Shown here: positions 1 to 7,791 of the stretch, piece by piece
Numbering within the stretch: position 1 is the stretch's first letter
Layout of the letters: each line of letters opens with the position of its first letter
Position numbers and translations under genes: made by a program
NCBI RefSeq assembly: GCF_036311905.1
Contig: NZ_JAZDCH010000028.1
Span: forward strand, 1-64,000
Direction: 5' to 3'
DNA from: Brachybacterium sp036311905
Lineage (GTDB): Bacteria > Actinomycetota > Actinomycetes > Actinomycetales > Dermabacteraceae
Length of the DNA: 64,000 nucleotides
Notes under the pieces: model-generated
Databases searched by the model: none
Told to the model about the DNA's origin: nothing
What the model saw: the letters and a program-made list of their open reading frames with translations, nothing else

Positions 1-324
1 CCCCGCCCGGAGCCCCCGCCGCCCCCGGAATGTCCTCTACGCCCCGAGCCCCCCGCAACCTCCGCCGCATCCCCGAAACCTCCGCAGACTTGGGGTTATG
101 AGGGCTCTATTCCCCCAGAAGTGCGGGGGTTTCGCGCGGGCGCCGGATTCTCGCAGCGGGGAGTGGGCAGCGGGCAGCGGGCAGCGGGCGTCCTGCATCG
201 CGCGGCCGGCCCCGGTCCGCCGAACGGAGGACAGCGGGCGATGACGGGGCGACCGTCGTCGCGAGACCCCCAGACCTCCGTCCACATTCGGCTCCTGGGC
301 GCGCGGTGGCGGGGCGGACGACGA
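1..324. other. Left-edge intergenic stretch, no gene recognised
   Basis: No reading frame here has convincing third-position GC, a ribosome site or a recognisable product. It holds a short tandem array of the heptamer GGGCAGC (three units, 165-185) and two weak C-run/G-run hairpins around 96-127. The right end leads into the promoter of the downstream metalloprotease gene. Confidence 0.5.
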
Positions 325-330
325 TAGCCT
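325..330 (+). promoter_or_regulatory. Putative -10 box of the M48 protease gene
   Basis: TAGCCT fits the actinobacterial TANNNT -10 consensus and would start transcription near 337, giving a leader of about 41 nt that contains the AAGGAG ribosome site. No good -35 element is visible. Confidence 0.4.
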
Positions 331-377
331 CGCTCCAGCAGTCGTCATCGCCTGCCGGATCGAAGGAGCACACCGCC

Positions 378-1970
378 ATGTCCCAGCCCCCTGCAGGCCC
401 GCCCGGACCCCCGCCCCAGGGCTCCGGCGACCCCCACAGCCAGCCCACCGGTGGTGCGTATGGCGGCCCGTACAGCAGCCAGTACGGCCGGCCGGCGGCC
501 CCGGGCCCCACCGCGAGCGGCCCCGTCGGTCAGCCCTCGGCCCCGGGCCCCGGCGGCAACTCCTTCGGCTCCCCCTCGGGCCCCGGCCCCGGCATGCCCG
601 GCTCCTTCGGCTCGCCCTCGGCGCCTGGCGGTGGATCCTTCGGCGGAGGCTCCGGCAACGGTCCCGGCGGCCCGGGTAGCCCGGGCGGTCCCTTCGGCGG
701 TTCGCCGACCCCGCCGCCCTCGGGCCCCTCCCGCCCCGAGGGCCCGACGCTGATCAACGGTGCGACCACCCATGGCGTGATGGGTCAGAAGGCCATCCGC
801 CACCCCGCGGAGCTCCCCCTGCTGTGGGTGGGCGTCTCCCTCACGCTGCTGTCGTACCTGCTGTGGACCATCCTGATGTTCTCCACGGTGTACCTGCGCA
901 TCGCCGAGGGGCAGGCCTCGGTGGACGAGCTGTGGCGCTGGATCAGCATCGCCCCATTCCTCATCCAGCTGGCGCTGATCCTCCCCCTCGCCCCGTTCCT
1001 CATCTTCTGGGGCCGCGCGATCTATTACGCCCAGTTGCGAGCCGTGGCCGTGCGCATGAGCCCCACGCAGTTCCCCGAGGGCTACCGCATGGTCGTGGAG
1101 GCCGCCGAGAAGTTCGGGATGCGCAAGGTCCCGGACGCCTACGTGCTGCTCGGCAACGGCGTGATCAATGCCTTCGCGGCCGGCCACGGCTTCCGCCGCT
1201 ACGTGGTGCTGCACTCGGACATGTTCGAGATCGGCGGTGCGACTCGTGACCCCGAGGCGCTGCGCTTCGTGGTCGGCCACGAGGTGGGCCACCTCGCCGC
1301 GGGTCACGTCTCCTACTTCCGTCAGCTGTTCACCGTGGTGATCGGCATGATCCCGTTCCTCGGCCCGGCCTTCTCCCGCTCGCAGGAGTACACCGCGGAC
1401 AACTTCGGGTACGCCTTCGCCCCCGGCGGGGCGCCCGGCGTGATCGGCGTGCTCGCCGGCGGCAAGTACCTGAACGCCGAGGTCAACGTCAACGAAGTCG
1501 CGGACCGTGCCGCGACCGACCCGAGCTTCTTCGTGCACTGGGTGAACTGGTTCTCCTCGCACCCGATCACCACCTGGCGCGCCCATGCCCTGCGCGACCG
1601 CTCGAAGCCGGGCTCGCTCATGATCCGCCCCAAGGGCGCGCTGTACACGTCGCCGCTGCCTCCCGGGCACGTGTGGTCCAGCCGCTATCCGTCGCCGGGC
1701 GATGCGCTGGCGATGCTGGACGCCGCGGACCGCGCGCGTCCCGCCGGGGCCGCCGGCCAGTTCGGCCGCTTCCCCGGGGTGGACTACTCGGATCGGCCCG
1801 CCGCTCGCGAGATGCAGACCGCCGCCCCGCAGCTCTCGCCCCGCACGGGCTACGTGATCCCGCCCGGTCCCTACGCGGACGACGCCCGCGGCTCGAAGGC
1901 CACGGTCGCCCCGCAGACCGGCCCCTACGGTCCCGGTGGCGGACAGCCGCCGATGCCCCCGCAGGGCTGA
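378..1970 (+). CDS. M48 family membrane zinc metalloprotease with Gly/Pro-rich N-terminus
   Basis: A 530-residue HtpX/Ste24-like protease. The ATG at 378 is chosen because AAGGAG lies 9 bases upstream; an upstream in-frame start (306) has none. The first ~130 residues are low-complexity Gly/Pro/Ser and probably cytoplasmic. Two hydrophobic segments follow (about 146-172 and 190-215), then the catalytic zinc motif HEVGH (H301, E302, H305) and a downstream glutamate in SQEYTAD (about E337) that should be the third ligand. The C-terminal ~100 residues are again Pro/Gly-rich. M48 proteases of this type are envelope quality-control enzymes. The Gly/Pro-rich N-terminal extension is an actinobacterial feature and resembles a partner-binding tail. 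The substrate is unknown. Confidence 0.85.
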   Translation: MSQPPAGPPGPPPQGSGDPHSQPTGGAYGGPYSSQYGRPAAPGPTASGPVGQPSAPGPGGNSFGSPSGPGPGMPGSFGSPSAPGGGSFGGGSGNGPGGPGSPGGPFGGSPTPPPSGPSRPEGPTLINGATTHGVMGQKAIRHPAELPLLWVGVSLTLLSYLLWTILMFSTVYLRIAEGQASVDELWRWISIAPFLIQLALILPLAPFLIFWGRAIYYAQLRAVAVRMSPTQFPEGYRMVVEAAEKFGMRKVPDAYVLLGNGVINAFAAGHGFRRYVVLHSDMFEIGGATRDPEALRFVVGHEVGHLAAGHVSYFRQLFTVVIGMIPFLGPAFSRSQEYTADNFGYAFAPGGAPGVIGVLAGGKYLNAEVNVNEVADRAATDPSFFVHWVNWFSSHPITTWRAHALRDRSKPGSLMIRPKGALYTSPLPPGHVWSSRYPSPGDALAMLDAADRARPAGAAGQFGRFPGVDYSDRPAAREMQTAAPQLSPRTGYVIPPGPYADDARGSKATVAPQTGPYGPGGGQPPMPPQG

Positions 1971-2013
1971 CACCTCGCACGGCTGACGCCCAGTAGGGCG
2001 GAAGCCCGCACCG

Positions 2014-2055
2014 CGCCGACGGCGGCGGAGCCACCCGGCTCCGCCGCCGTCGGCG
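2014..2055 (+). terminator. Perfect 19-bp hairpin after the M48 gene
   Basis: Two perfectly complementary 19-base arms (2014-2032 and 2037-2055) flank a 4-base loop, 44 bases after the stop codon. It lacks a long T-run, as is common for GC-rich actinobacterial terminators. Confidence 0.6.
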
Positions 2056-2119
2056 TTCGCCCGCCTCCTGCCCCGGCTCCGCTGCCGTCGACGTTCCTCC
2101 GCCTCCGCCGTCGGCGTTC
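2037..2119. repeat. Three degenerate direct repeats
   Basis: The right arm of the hairpin (CCGCCGTCGGCGTTC core, 2037-2058) recurs imperfectly at 2075-2096 and 2102-2119. The copies are in one orientation with unequal spacing, so this looks like local duplication rather than an operator array. Confidence 0.4.
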
Positions 2120-2191
2120 ATCGGCCGCCGCGCGCGCGGCATCCGCTGTCCCGCCGATCACCCCGGCATCCCGAAACCTGCACTGACTGCA

Positions 2192-2197
2192 TAAGGT
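2192..2197 (+). promoter_or_regulatory. -10 box for a leaderless transporter mRNA
   Basis: TAAGGT lies exactly 6 bases before the GTG at 2204. With a normal -10 to start-site distance, transcription would begin at the start codon itself. Confidence 0.45.
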
Positions 2198-2203
2198 GTC
2201 GGA

Positions 2204-3634
2204 GTGATCCCCGACCCCAGCGCCCCCGGCCCCACGGTGCGCCGCAAGCCGCTCCTCGCCGTCCTCCTCGCCCCGCTGTTCATGGCCCTCATCGCCGTGA
2301 GCGTCATCAACGTCGCCCTCACCGCCATCGGCGAGGGACTCGGAGCGGACTCGAGCGGGCTGCAGTGGGTGCTGTCCGGCTACGCCCTCGCCTTCGGCGT
2401 GCTGCTGGTCCCCGCCGGTCGGATCGGCGACGCCACCGGCCGGCGCCGCATGCTCATCATCGGCATCGGAATCTTCACCCTCGGCTCGCTGCTCTCGGGA
2501 CTCGCCCCCAACGTCGAGGTCCTGAACATCTCCCGCATCCTGCAGGGCGTCGGCTCCGGGCTGCTGAACCCGCAGTCGGTGGGCCTGATCCAGCAGCACT
2601 TCCGCGGACAGGCCCGCGCCCGCGCCTTCGCGGCGCTGGCGACCACCGTCGCCGTCGCGACCGCCGTCGGCCCCGTGATCGGCGGGCTGCTCATCCAGCT
2701 GCTCGGCCCCGAACTGGGCTGGCGGTGGATGTTCCTGATGAACGTCCCGATCGGCATCGCCGCGATCATCGGCGCCTTCAAGCTGATCCCCGACGACCGC
2801 GTGCGCACCCGCACCCGCCCCGATCTGGACCCCGTCGGCGCCGGGCTGCTGACCCTCGCGATCCTCGGCATCATGCTGCCCTTCCTCGAGCGGGGCGCGA
2901 GCGTGCTGGTGTGGCTGTCCCTGCCGGTGGGGCTGATCGTCCTCGGCCTGTGGTGGGCCTGGGAGCAGCGCTACAAGCGCGCCGGGCGACCGCCGATGGT
3001 GGACACCGCGATCTTCTCCCAGCAGGCGTTCCGCAACGGGATCGTGATCATCTCGGTGTACTTCCTCGGTGCCACCAGCATCTGGATCATCGTCCCGCTC
3101 TTCCTGCAGATGCACCTCGGGCACACCGCCCTCGAGGCGTCGCTGATGGGTCTGCCGTCCTCGATCGCCGCGGCCTTCTCCTCGCAGCTGGGCGGCCGGC
3201 ACGTGCTGCGGCTCGGACGCAAGATGGTGATCGTCGGCTTCGGCATCGCCTTCGTGGGCCTGCTGTGCACCACGATCCTCGCGGGCTTCGTCGACGCCGG
3301 ATGGGTGGCCTTCTGGTGGCTCGCGGTGCCGCTGACGCTCATGGGCCTCAGTCAGGGGCTGACCATCTCACCCAACCAGACCCTCACCCTGAACTCGGTC
3401 GATCCGCGCTTCGGCGGGGTCGCGGGCGGGATCTTGCAGCTCGGTCAGCGCACCGGCGCCGCGGTCGGCACCGCAATGATCCCCGGCATCATCTTCTCCC
3501 TCACCGAGGGCGGGCACTCGTGGCTCGAGGCCTTCACCATCGCGATGGTGATCATCATGGCGCTGACCCTGGTCGCGATGGGCGTCGGCTTCGCCGACCG
3601 GGCCCGGGAGAGGTCGGCCCCCGGAGCGCTCTGA
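2204..3634 (+). CDS. MFS transporter, DHA2 (14-helix) drug:proton antiporter type
   Basis: A 476-residue very hydrophobic protein. The first helix is followed by the loop motif GRIGDATGRRRML, the MFS motif A (about residues 71-84). ARILQGVGSG-like motif B appears as SRILQGVGSGLLNPQ (about 109-123), and a GPVIGGLL segment matches antiporter motif C. DHA2 family members export toxic organic cations or antibiotics using the proton gradient. Length and helix count fit the family. The GTG start is supported by a TAAGGT -10 box 6 bases upstream and no ribosome site, so the mRNA is probably leaderless. It is convergent with another DHA2 transporter 40 bases downstream but not closely similar to it. 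The substrate cannot be read from the sequence. Confidence 0.85.
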   Translation: MIPDPSAPGPTVRRKPLLAVLLAPLFMALIAVSVINVALTAIGEGLGADSSGLQWVLSGYALAFGVLLVPAGRIGDATGRRRMLIIGIGIFTLGSLLSGLAPNVEVLNISRILQGVGSGLLNPQSVGLIQQHFRGQARARAFAALATTVAVATAVGPVIGGLLIQLLGPELGWRWMFLMNVPIGIAAIIGAFKLIPDDRVRTRTRPDLDPVGAGLLTLAILGIMLPFLERGASVLVWLSLPVGLIVLGLWWAWEQRYKRAGRPPMVDTAIFSQQAFRNGIVIISVYFLGATSIWIIVPLFLQMHLGHTALEASLMGLPSSIAAAFSSQLGGRHVLRLGRKMVIVGFGIAFVGLLCTTILAGFVDAGWVAFWWLAVPLTLMGLSQGLTISPNQTLTLNSVDPRFGGVAGGILQLGQRTGAAVGTAMIPGIIFSLTEGGHSWLEAFTIAMVIIMALTLVAMGVGFADRARERSAPGAL

Positions 3635-3674
3635 GGGGCAGGGCGCGCCGGGGGCCGACGGGGGAGCGGGGTGC

Positions 3675-5192
3675 TCAGGCGGCGCGCACCTGCTCGTCGA
3701 CCGCCGGCTCCGCGGGCTCGCCGCCGACGGGGGCGTCCCCGGCGTCCAGCGGGTTGCGGCGGATGAACAGCGCGATCACGACGGTGATGGCGCCGAGCGC
3801 GGCGGAGATGGTGAAGGCGACCGAGGTGCCGGCGGAGGTGCCCGCCGCGGCGGAGCCGCCGTCGGCCGCGACGCCCGCCGCGATGCGCGACATGATCGAG
3901 ACCATGAGCGCGGCGCCCGCGGCACCCGCGACCTGCTGCACGGTGCCGACGATCGCCGAGCCGTACGGGTAGAGGCGGCGCGGGAGCGAGCCCATCGCGG
4001 TGGTCATGAGCGGCGTGAACACGAACGCCAGGCCGAGGGACATGATCACGTGGCCGACGACGATCAGCCACGCCTGCTCGGGCACGCGGGACATGATCGC
4101 GATGCCGAGCACGACGGCGGCCAGGCCCGGCACGAGCAGCGGCCGCGGCCCGACCCGGTCGAACAGCCGCCCGACCAGCGGGGCCAGCAGACCCATCGCC
4201 AGGCCGCCGGGCAGCATCATCAGGCCCACGGTGAGGGTGGACAGCTCGAGCACGCGCTGCAGGAAGATCGGCAGCAGCACGACGGTGCCGAACATGGCGC
4301 CCATCATCACCACCATCAGCGCGACGGCCACGGAGAAGTTGCGCGAGGCGAAGGTGCGCAGGTCCAGCAGCGCCCGCTCGACCTTCTGCAGGATCAGCTG
4401 GCGCCAGACGAAGAGCACGAGCGCCGCGACGCCCACGATCAGGGCGATGAGAGCGGCCATCGGCGGGCCCGACGGGGCGTCGCCGCCGTGGCCGCCCCCG
4501 GAAATGCCGGTGAGGCCGTAGACGAGGGCGCCGAAGCCGACGCCGGAGAGCACGACGGAGAGCGGATCGGCGGGCTTGGGCTCGCCCTCCTGGACGTTCT
4601 GGATCCAGCGCAGTCCCAGACCCATCGCGAGCAGCGCGATCGGCAACACCAGCACGAAGAGGAAGCGCCACGGGGCGACCGAGAGGACCAGGCCGGAGAT
4701 CGTCGGGCCGAGCGCCGGGGCGACCGAGATGACGATCGAGATGTTGCCCATGACCAGGCCGTGCCGCGAGGGCGGGACCAGGTTCAGCACGGTGGTCATC
4801 AGCAGCGGCATCATGATCGCCGTGCCGGAGGCCTGCACGATCCGGCCCAGCAGCAGGGGCAGGAAGGCGGGCGAGATCGCGCAGATCAGGGTGCCGACGG
4901 TGAAGGCGGTCATCGCGATCGCGAAGACCTGACGGGTCGAGAAGCGGCCCATGAGATAGCCGGTGATCGGGATGACCACCGCCATGGTCAGCATGAACCC
5001 GGTGGTCAGCCACTGGGCGGTGGTCTCGACCAGGCCGAGGTCGTCCATGATCGGGGGCAGGGCCACCGAGAGCACGGTCTCGTTGAGGATCACCACGAAC
5101 GCGCTGAACAGCAGCAGCATGATGACATGACGATCGCGTCGGGGGAGTGCGGGGGAGGCGGGGGCGTGCGCGGGGGCCGGGGTGTTCTGCAC
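3675..5192 (-). CDS. MFS transporter, DHA2 family (LmrB/EmrB-like multidrug exporter)
   Basis: A 505-residue 14-helix exporter. After a short cytoplasmic head the sequence shows LNETVLSVALPPIMDDL (helix 1, typical of DHA2), TGFMLTMAVVIPITGYL, motif A around GRFSTRQVF, and APALGPTISGLVLSV (antiporter motif C). This family confers resistance to lincomycin-like drugs, dyes and bile-like compounds. The start is a GTG at 5192 with TAGTCT 6 bases upstream (plus-strand 5199-5204), so it is probably leaderless. A perfect 15-bp palindrome (5215-5229) covers the presumed -35 region, the classic arrangement for a TetR- or MarR-type repressor of an efflux pump, but no repressor gene is adjacent. Confidence 0.85.
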   Translation of the reverse strand: MQNTPAPAHAPASPALPRRDRHVIMLLLFSAFVVILNETVLSVALPPIMDDLGLVETTAQWLTTGFMLTMAVVIPITGYLMGRFSTRQVFAIAMTAFTVGTLICAISPAFLPLLLGRIVQASGTAIMMPLLMTTVLNLVPPSRHGLVMGNISIVISVAPALGPTISGLVLSVAPWRFLFVLVLPIALLAMGLGLRWIQNVQEGEPKPADPLSVVLSGVGFGALVYGLTGISGGGHGGDAPSGPPMAALIALIVGVAALVLFVWRQLILQKVERALLDLRTFASRNFSVAVALMVVMMGAMFGTVVLLPIFLQRVLELSTLTVGLMMLPGGLAMGLLAPLVGRLFDRVGPRPLLVPGLAAVVLGIAIMSRVPEQAWLIVVGHVIMSLGLAFVFTPLMTTAMGSLPRRLYPYGSAIVGTVQQVAGAAGAALMVSIMSRIAAGVAADGGSAAAGTSAGTSVAFTISAALGAITVVIALFIRRNPLDAGDAPVGGEPAEPAVDEQVRAA

Positions 5193-5198
5193 CCGAGA

Positions 5199-5204
5199 AG
5201 ACTA
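5199..5204 (-). promoter_or_regulatory. -10 box of the LmrB-like exporter
   Basis: TAGTCT on the minus strand lies 6 bases before the GTG start at 5192, predicting a leaderless mRNA. Confidence 0.5.
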
Positions 5205-5214
5205 GGTCCGCTTC

Positions 5215-5229
5215 CTGTCGGACCGACAG
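5215..5229. promoter_or_regulatory. Putative repressor operator (15-bp palindrome)
   Basis: CTGTCGG-A-CCGACAG is a perfect inverted repeat with 7-base arms. It overlaps the position where the -35 element of the divergent-facing exporter gene should be, so a bound dimer would block transcription. TetR-family repressors commonly use such sites before efflux genes. Confidence 0.55.
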
Positions 5230-5557
5230 TGCTTATCGGGAGGGACGCATCACCGTTCGCCGAGGGCGGAGGGCTCTCGGGGCGCGTGGGGGCCGCCGAC
5301 GGGGCAGGCGCGACCCGCCGACGGGGCGTGAGGGGTGCCCGAGAATCACACCGATGTCATTCTCGAAAAGCCGCGAGAGATTCGCACGGGCGGCAAAAAA
5401 TCGGCAAAGCCAGGATTCGAGTTCGGTTTCCCAGGTGTTCCCGGTCGGTTTCGGGAATGCATAGTCGACCCGTGCGCCGAGCTCGCGCGCGGCCGCGACC
5501 CCCAGGTCGTGGCCGATCGGGCCGGCCATCCCTTTCTCTTCTTCCCCAGGAGTCCCC
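5230..5557 (+). other. Long upstream region of the Rpf-like gene
   Basis: About 330 bases without a credible gene. The part from 5338 to 5470 is noticeably richer in A and T than its surroundings. It contains a 7-bp hairpin (CGAGAAT...ATTCTCG near 5340-5365) and an inverted repeat TTCCCG-N8-CGGGAA (5438-5457) directly before a CATAGT-like -10 (around 5461-5466). Many actinobacterial rpf genes carry a c-di-AMP riboswitch, but I could not match its conserved core here. Confidence 0.35.
5438..5457. promoter_or_regulatory. Inverted repeat near the presumed rpf promoter
   Basis: TTCCCG, 8 bases, CGGGAA. Its position just upstream of a CATAGT -10-like element (5461-5466) suggests an operator over the -35 region, though no regulator is identifiable. 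Confidence 0.3.
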
Positions 5558-6646
5558 ATGACCCCCCGCCTCCACACCCATCGCGCCGACGGCCCCGCGC
5601 AGTACTTCCGCGGCGTCCGCGTCGCCCCGAAGGTCGCCGCCGCCACGGGCGGTGCGGTGATCGCCGCGGGCCTCGGGCTGACCGGCGCGGGCGTCGCCCA
5701 GGCCGACGGCTCCGTGTGGGACAAGGTCGCCCAGTGCGAGTCGGGCGGTAACTGGTCCATCAACACCGGCAACGGTTACTACGGCGGACTCCAGTTCTCG
5801 AAGTCCACCTGGCGCGCCTTCGGCGGCACCGAGTACGCCTCGACGGCGGACAAGGCCACGAAGTCCGAGCAGATCGCCGTCGCCCAGCGCACCCTCGAGC
5901 AGCAGGGGCCCGGCGCCTGGCCCACCTGCGGCAAGCGGGCCGGCCTCACCCGGTCCAACGGCGGCGCCGACGCGAACGCCCAGCCGTCCGGCACCTCCGC
6001 ACGGCCTGCGGAGAGCACCTCCTCCCGCTCCGACTCCTCGCGCGGCCTCGCGGTCGACGGGAAGTTCGGGCCGGCCACCACCCGCGCGCTGCAGAAGTGG
6101 ATCGGGGTGAGCCAGGACGGCTCGCTGTCCAGCTCCGACATCAAGGTGCTGCAGTCGCGGATCGGTGCGGAGGCCGACGGGAAGATCGGGCCCGAGACCA
6201 CGCGCAAGCTCCGCGCCGCGATCGGCCAGGGCGACAACGGCGCCCGGAACTTCCGCACCGATTCCTCGACGGTGCGGGCGCTGCAGAGCTACCTCAACAC
6301 CGGCGCCGCCGCCCCCGCCAAGAGCAGCTCCTCCTCGTCGAGCTCCTCGTCGAAGGCTTCCTCCTCGAGCTCTTCGAGCACCGGCGACCTGGTGGTCGAC
6401 GGGAAGTTCGGTCCGAAGTCCACCCGCGCCCTCGAGGCCTGGATCGGCGTCGGTCAGGACGGCTCGCTCTCCACCGCGGACATCAAGGCGCTGCAGAAGA
6501 AGATCGGCGCCGAGCCGGACGGCAAGATCGGCGCCGAGACCACCCGCAAGCTCCGCGCCGCGATCGGCCAGGGCGACAACGGGGTCTGGGACTTCCGCAC
6601 CAGCTATGCGACCGTGAAGGCACTGCAGACGTTCCTCAACGGCTGA
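5558..6646 (+). CDS. Rpf-like secreted transglycosylase with two peptidoglycan-binding-like repeats
   Basis: A 362-residue secreted protein. A signal segment (about 23-48) ends near AQADG. The resuscitation-promoting-factor fold follows at about 50-130: VWDKVAQCESGGNWSINTG (with the catalytic Glu in CESGG), YYGGLQFSKSTWRAFGG, and a second Cys in WPTCGKRAG that should form the conserved disulfide. Rpf enzymes cleave glycan strands and promote growth from dormancy. The C-terminal half contains two near-identical ~85-residue repeats (about 165-245 and 280-362, each beginning VDGKFGP and containing ADGKIG/PDGKIG), separated by a poly-Ser linker. Such repeats resemble PG_binding_1-type domains. 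The ATG at 5558 has GGAG upstream. Confidence 0.85.
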   Translation: MTPRLHTHRADGPAQYFRGVRVAPKVAAATGGAVIAAGLGLTGAGVAQADGSVWDKVAQCESGGNWSINTGNGYYGGLQFSKSTWRAFGGTEYASTADKATKSEQIAVAQRTLEQQGPGAWPTCGKRAGLTRSNGGADANAQPSGTSARPAESTSSRSDSSRGLAVDGKFGPATTRALQKWIGVSQDGSLSSSDIKVLQSRIGAEADGKIGPETTRKLRAAIGQGDNGARNFRTDSSTVRALQSYLNTGAAAPAKSSSSSSSSSSKASSSSSSSTGDLVVDGKFGPKSTRALEAWIGVGQDGSLSTADIKALQKKIGAEPDGKIGAETTRKLRAAIGQGDNGVWDFRTSYATVKALQTFLNG

Positions 6647-6685
6647 TCCGGCGGCGGCCGCGCAGAGCCGCCCGCCCTCGCTCCG

Positions 6686-6721
6686 ACGACGCGTCGGCCC
6701 CCTCGGGGGTCGGCGCGTCGT
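6686..6721 (+). terminator. 17-bp hairpin after the Rpf-like gene
   Basis: Arms 6686-6702 and 6705-6721 pair over 17 positions with two G-U pairs and a 2-base loop. No long T-run follows, but stability and position after the stop codon suggest a terminator. Confidence 0.6.
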
Positions 6722-6791
6722 GCTGTTCCGGGTCGCCCGGGACGACCTGAGCCGTCATCCGCCGACGCATCCCGCCACCTTCGACTTCCTT

Positions 6792-6811
6792 CCTCATAGA
6801 CCCTCATAAAC
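6792..6811 (+). repeat. Tandem 10-bp repeat upstream of metF-metE
   Basis: CCTCATAGAC is followed directly by CCTCATAAAC. The pair is centred about 48 bases before the predicted start site at 6850, a typical place for an activator of a biosynthetic operon. Confidence 0.45.
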
Positions 6812-6836
6812 CTTCCCCGGGCGCCGGGCCCGCTCC

Positions 6837-6842
6837 TAGGTT
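6837..6842 (+). promoter_or_regulatory. -10 box of the metF-metE operon
   Basis: TAGGTT lies 7 bases before the metF ATG with no ribosome site between, predicting a leaderless transcript. Confidence 0.5.
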
Positions 6843-6849
6843 CTCGGCC

Positions 6850-7791
6850 ATGTCCGTCTCCACAGCCCCGCTCGCCGCTCTCGGCCGCGCCGCCACGCGC
6901 ACCCGTCCGGCGCTCAGCTACGAGCTGTTCCCCGCCCGCTCCGACCTGTCCTTCGAGCGCCTGCGCGACACCATCACGCAGCTCGAGACGACCGCGCCGG
7001 ACTACGTCTCGGTGACCTCCCGCACGGGCCACGGCAACCTCGACCGCGTCCTCGAGCTCGCCGACCACGTGCTCGCCGAGACCTCGCTGCGCCCGCTCGT
7101 GCACCTCACCGCGATCGGCTCCACCCGCGAAGAGCTCACCGCGATCGTCGGCGCACTGCTGGACCGCGGCGTGCGCGGGATCCTCGCCCTGCGCGGCGAC
7201 CAGCCCGAGGGCCATGATCCGGACGCCGACGAGATCCCCTTCGCCCGCCCGCTGGTCGAGCTGATCCGCGCCGTGGAGCGCGAGCGCACCGCGGCCCTCG
7301 CGGCGGGGCGCGTGAGCGTGGGCGTCGCCGCCTATCCGCACCGCCACCCCGAGTCGCCCACCGCCCAGCACGACCTCGAGGTGCTGCTCGCCAAGGAGCG
7401 CTCGGGCGCCGACTTCGCGATCACGCAGGTGTTCTTCGACCCGTCGGCCTACTGCTCGCTGGTGCGCCGGGCGCGCGCCGCGGGCCTCACCCTGCCGATC
7501 ATCCCCGGCTTCGTCCCGGCCACCGACCCGAAGCGGCTCGCCCGCCTCGCGGCGCTCAGCGGGGTCGAGCCGCCCCGCAGCCTGCTCGAGGCGCTCGCCG
7601 CCGCCCCCGATGACGCCGCCCGACGACGGATCGGCGTGCGCCACACCGCCGAGCTCGCCGCCCGGGTCCTGGACGACGGGGCCCCCGGACTGCACCTGTT
7701 CACCTTCAACTCCCATGCCGACGCCCTCGACGTCCTCGAGACCCTCGACCTGGACCGCTGGTCCACCCCGACCCCTGGAGACCCCCGATGA
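6850..7791 (+). CDS. metF: Methylenetetrahydrofolate reductase
   Basis: A 313-residue TIM-barrel flavoprotein reducing 5,10-methylene-THF to 5-methyl-THF, the methyl donor used by the next gene, metE. Recognisable segments are SYELFPAR (with the catalytic Glu equivalent, E25), DYVSVTSRTGHGN, LVHLTAIGSTREEL, RGILALRGDQPEG and a C-terminal half ending LHLFTFNSHADALDVLETL. Several positions differ from the enteric enzyme (for instance SRTGHGN replaces the usual YGAGGS), so it belongs to a divergent actinobacterial branch. The ATG is preceded by TAGGTT at 7 bases, giving a leaderless start. Its stop overlaps the metE start (ATGA at 7788-7791), so the two are translationally coupled. Confidence 0.85.
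   Translation: MSVSTAPLAALGRAATRTRPALSYELFPARSDLSFERLRDTITQLETTAPDYVSVTSRTGHGNLDRVLELADHVLAETSLRPLVHLTAIGSTREELTAIVGALLDRGVRGILALRGDQPEGHDPDADEIPFARPLVELIRAVERERTAALAAGRVSVGVAAYPHRHPESPTAQHDLEVLLAKERSGADFAITQVFFDPSAYCSLVRRARAAGLTLPIIPGFVPATDPKRLARLAALSGVEPPRSLLEALAAAPDDAARRRIGVRHTAELAARVLDDGAPGLHLFTFNSHADALDVLETLDLDRWSTPTPGDPR

Noticed and set aside
165..190. GGGCAGC tandem units considered as a CRISPR-like or regulatory array
   Set aside because: Three 7-bp units without spacers; simple slippage repeat.
5408..5432. A GGATTCGAGTTC string resembling a tRNA T-arm
   Set aside because: No acceptor or anticodon stem can be built around it.
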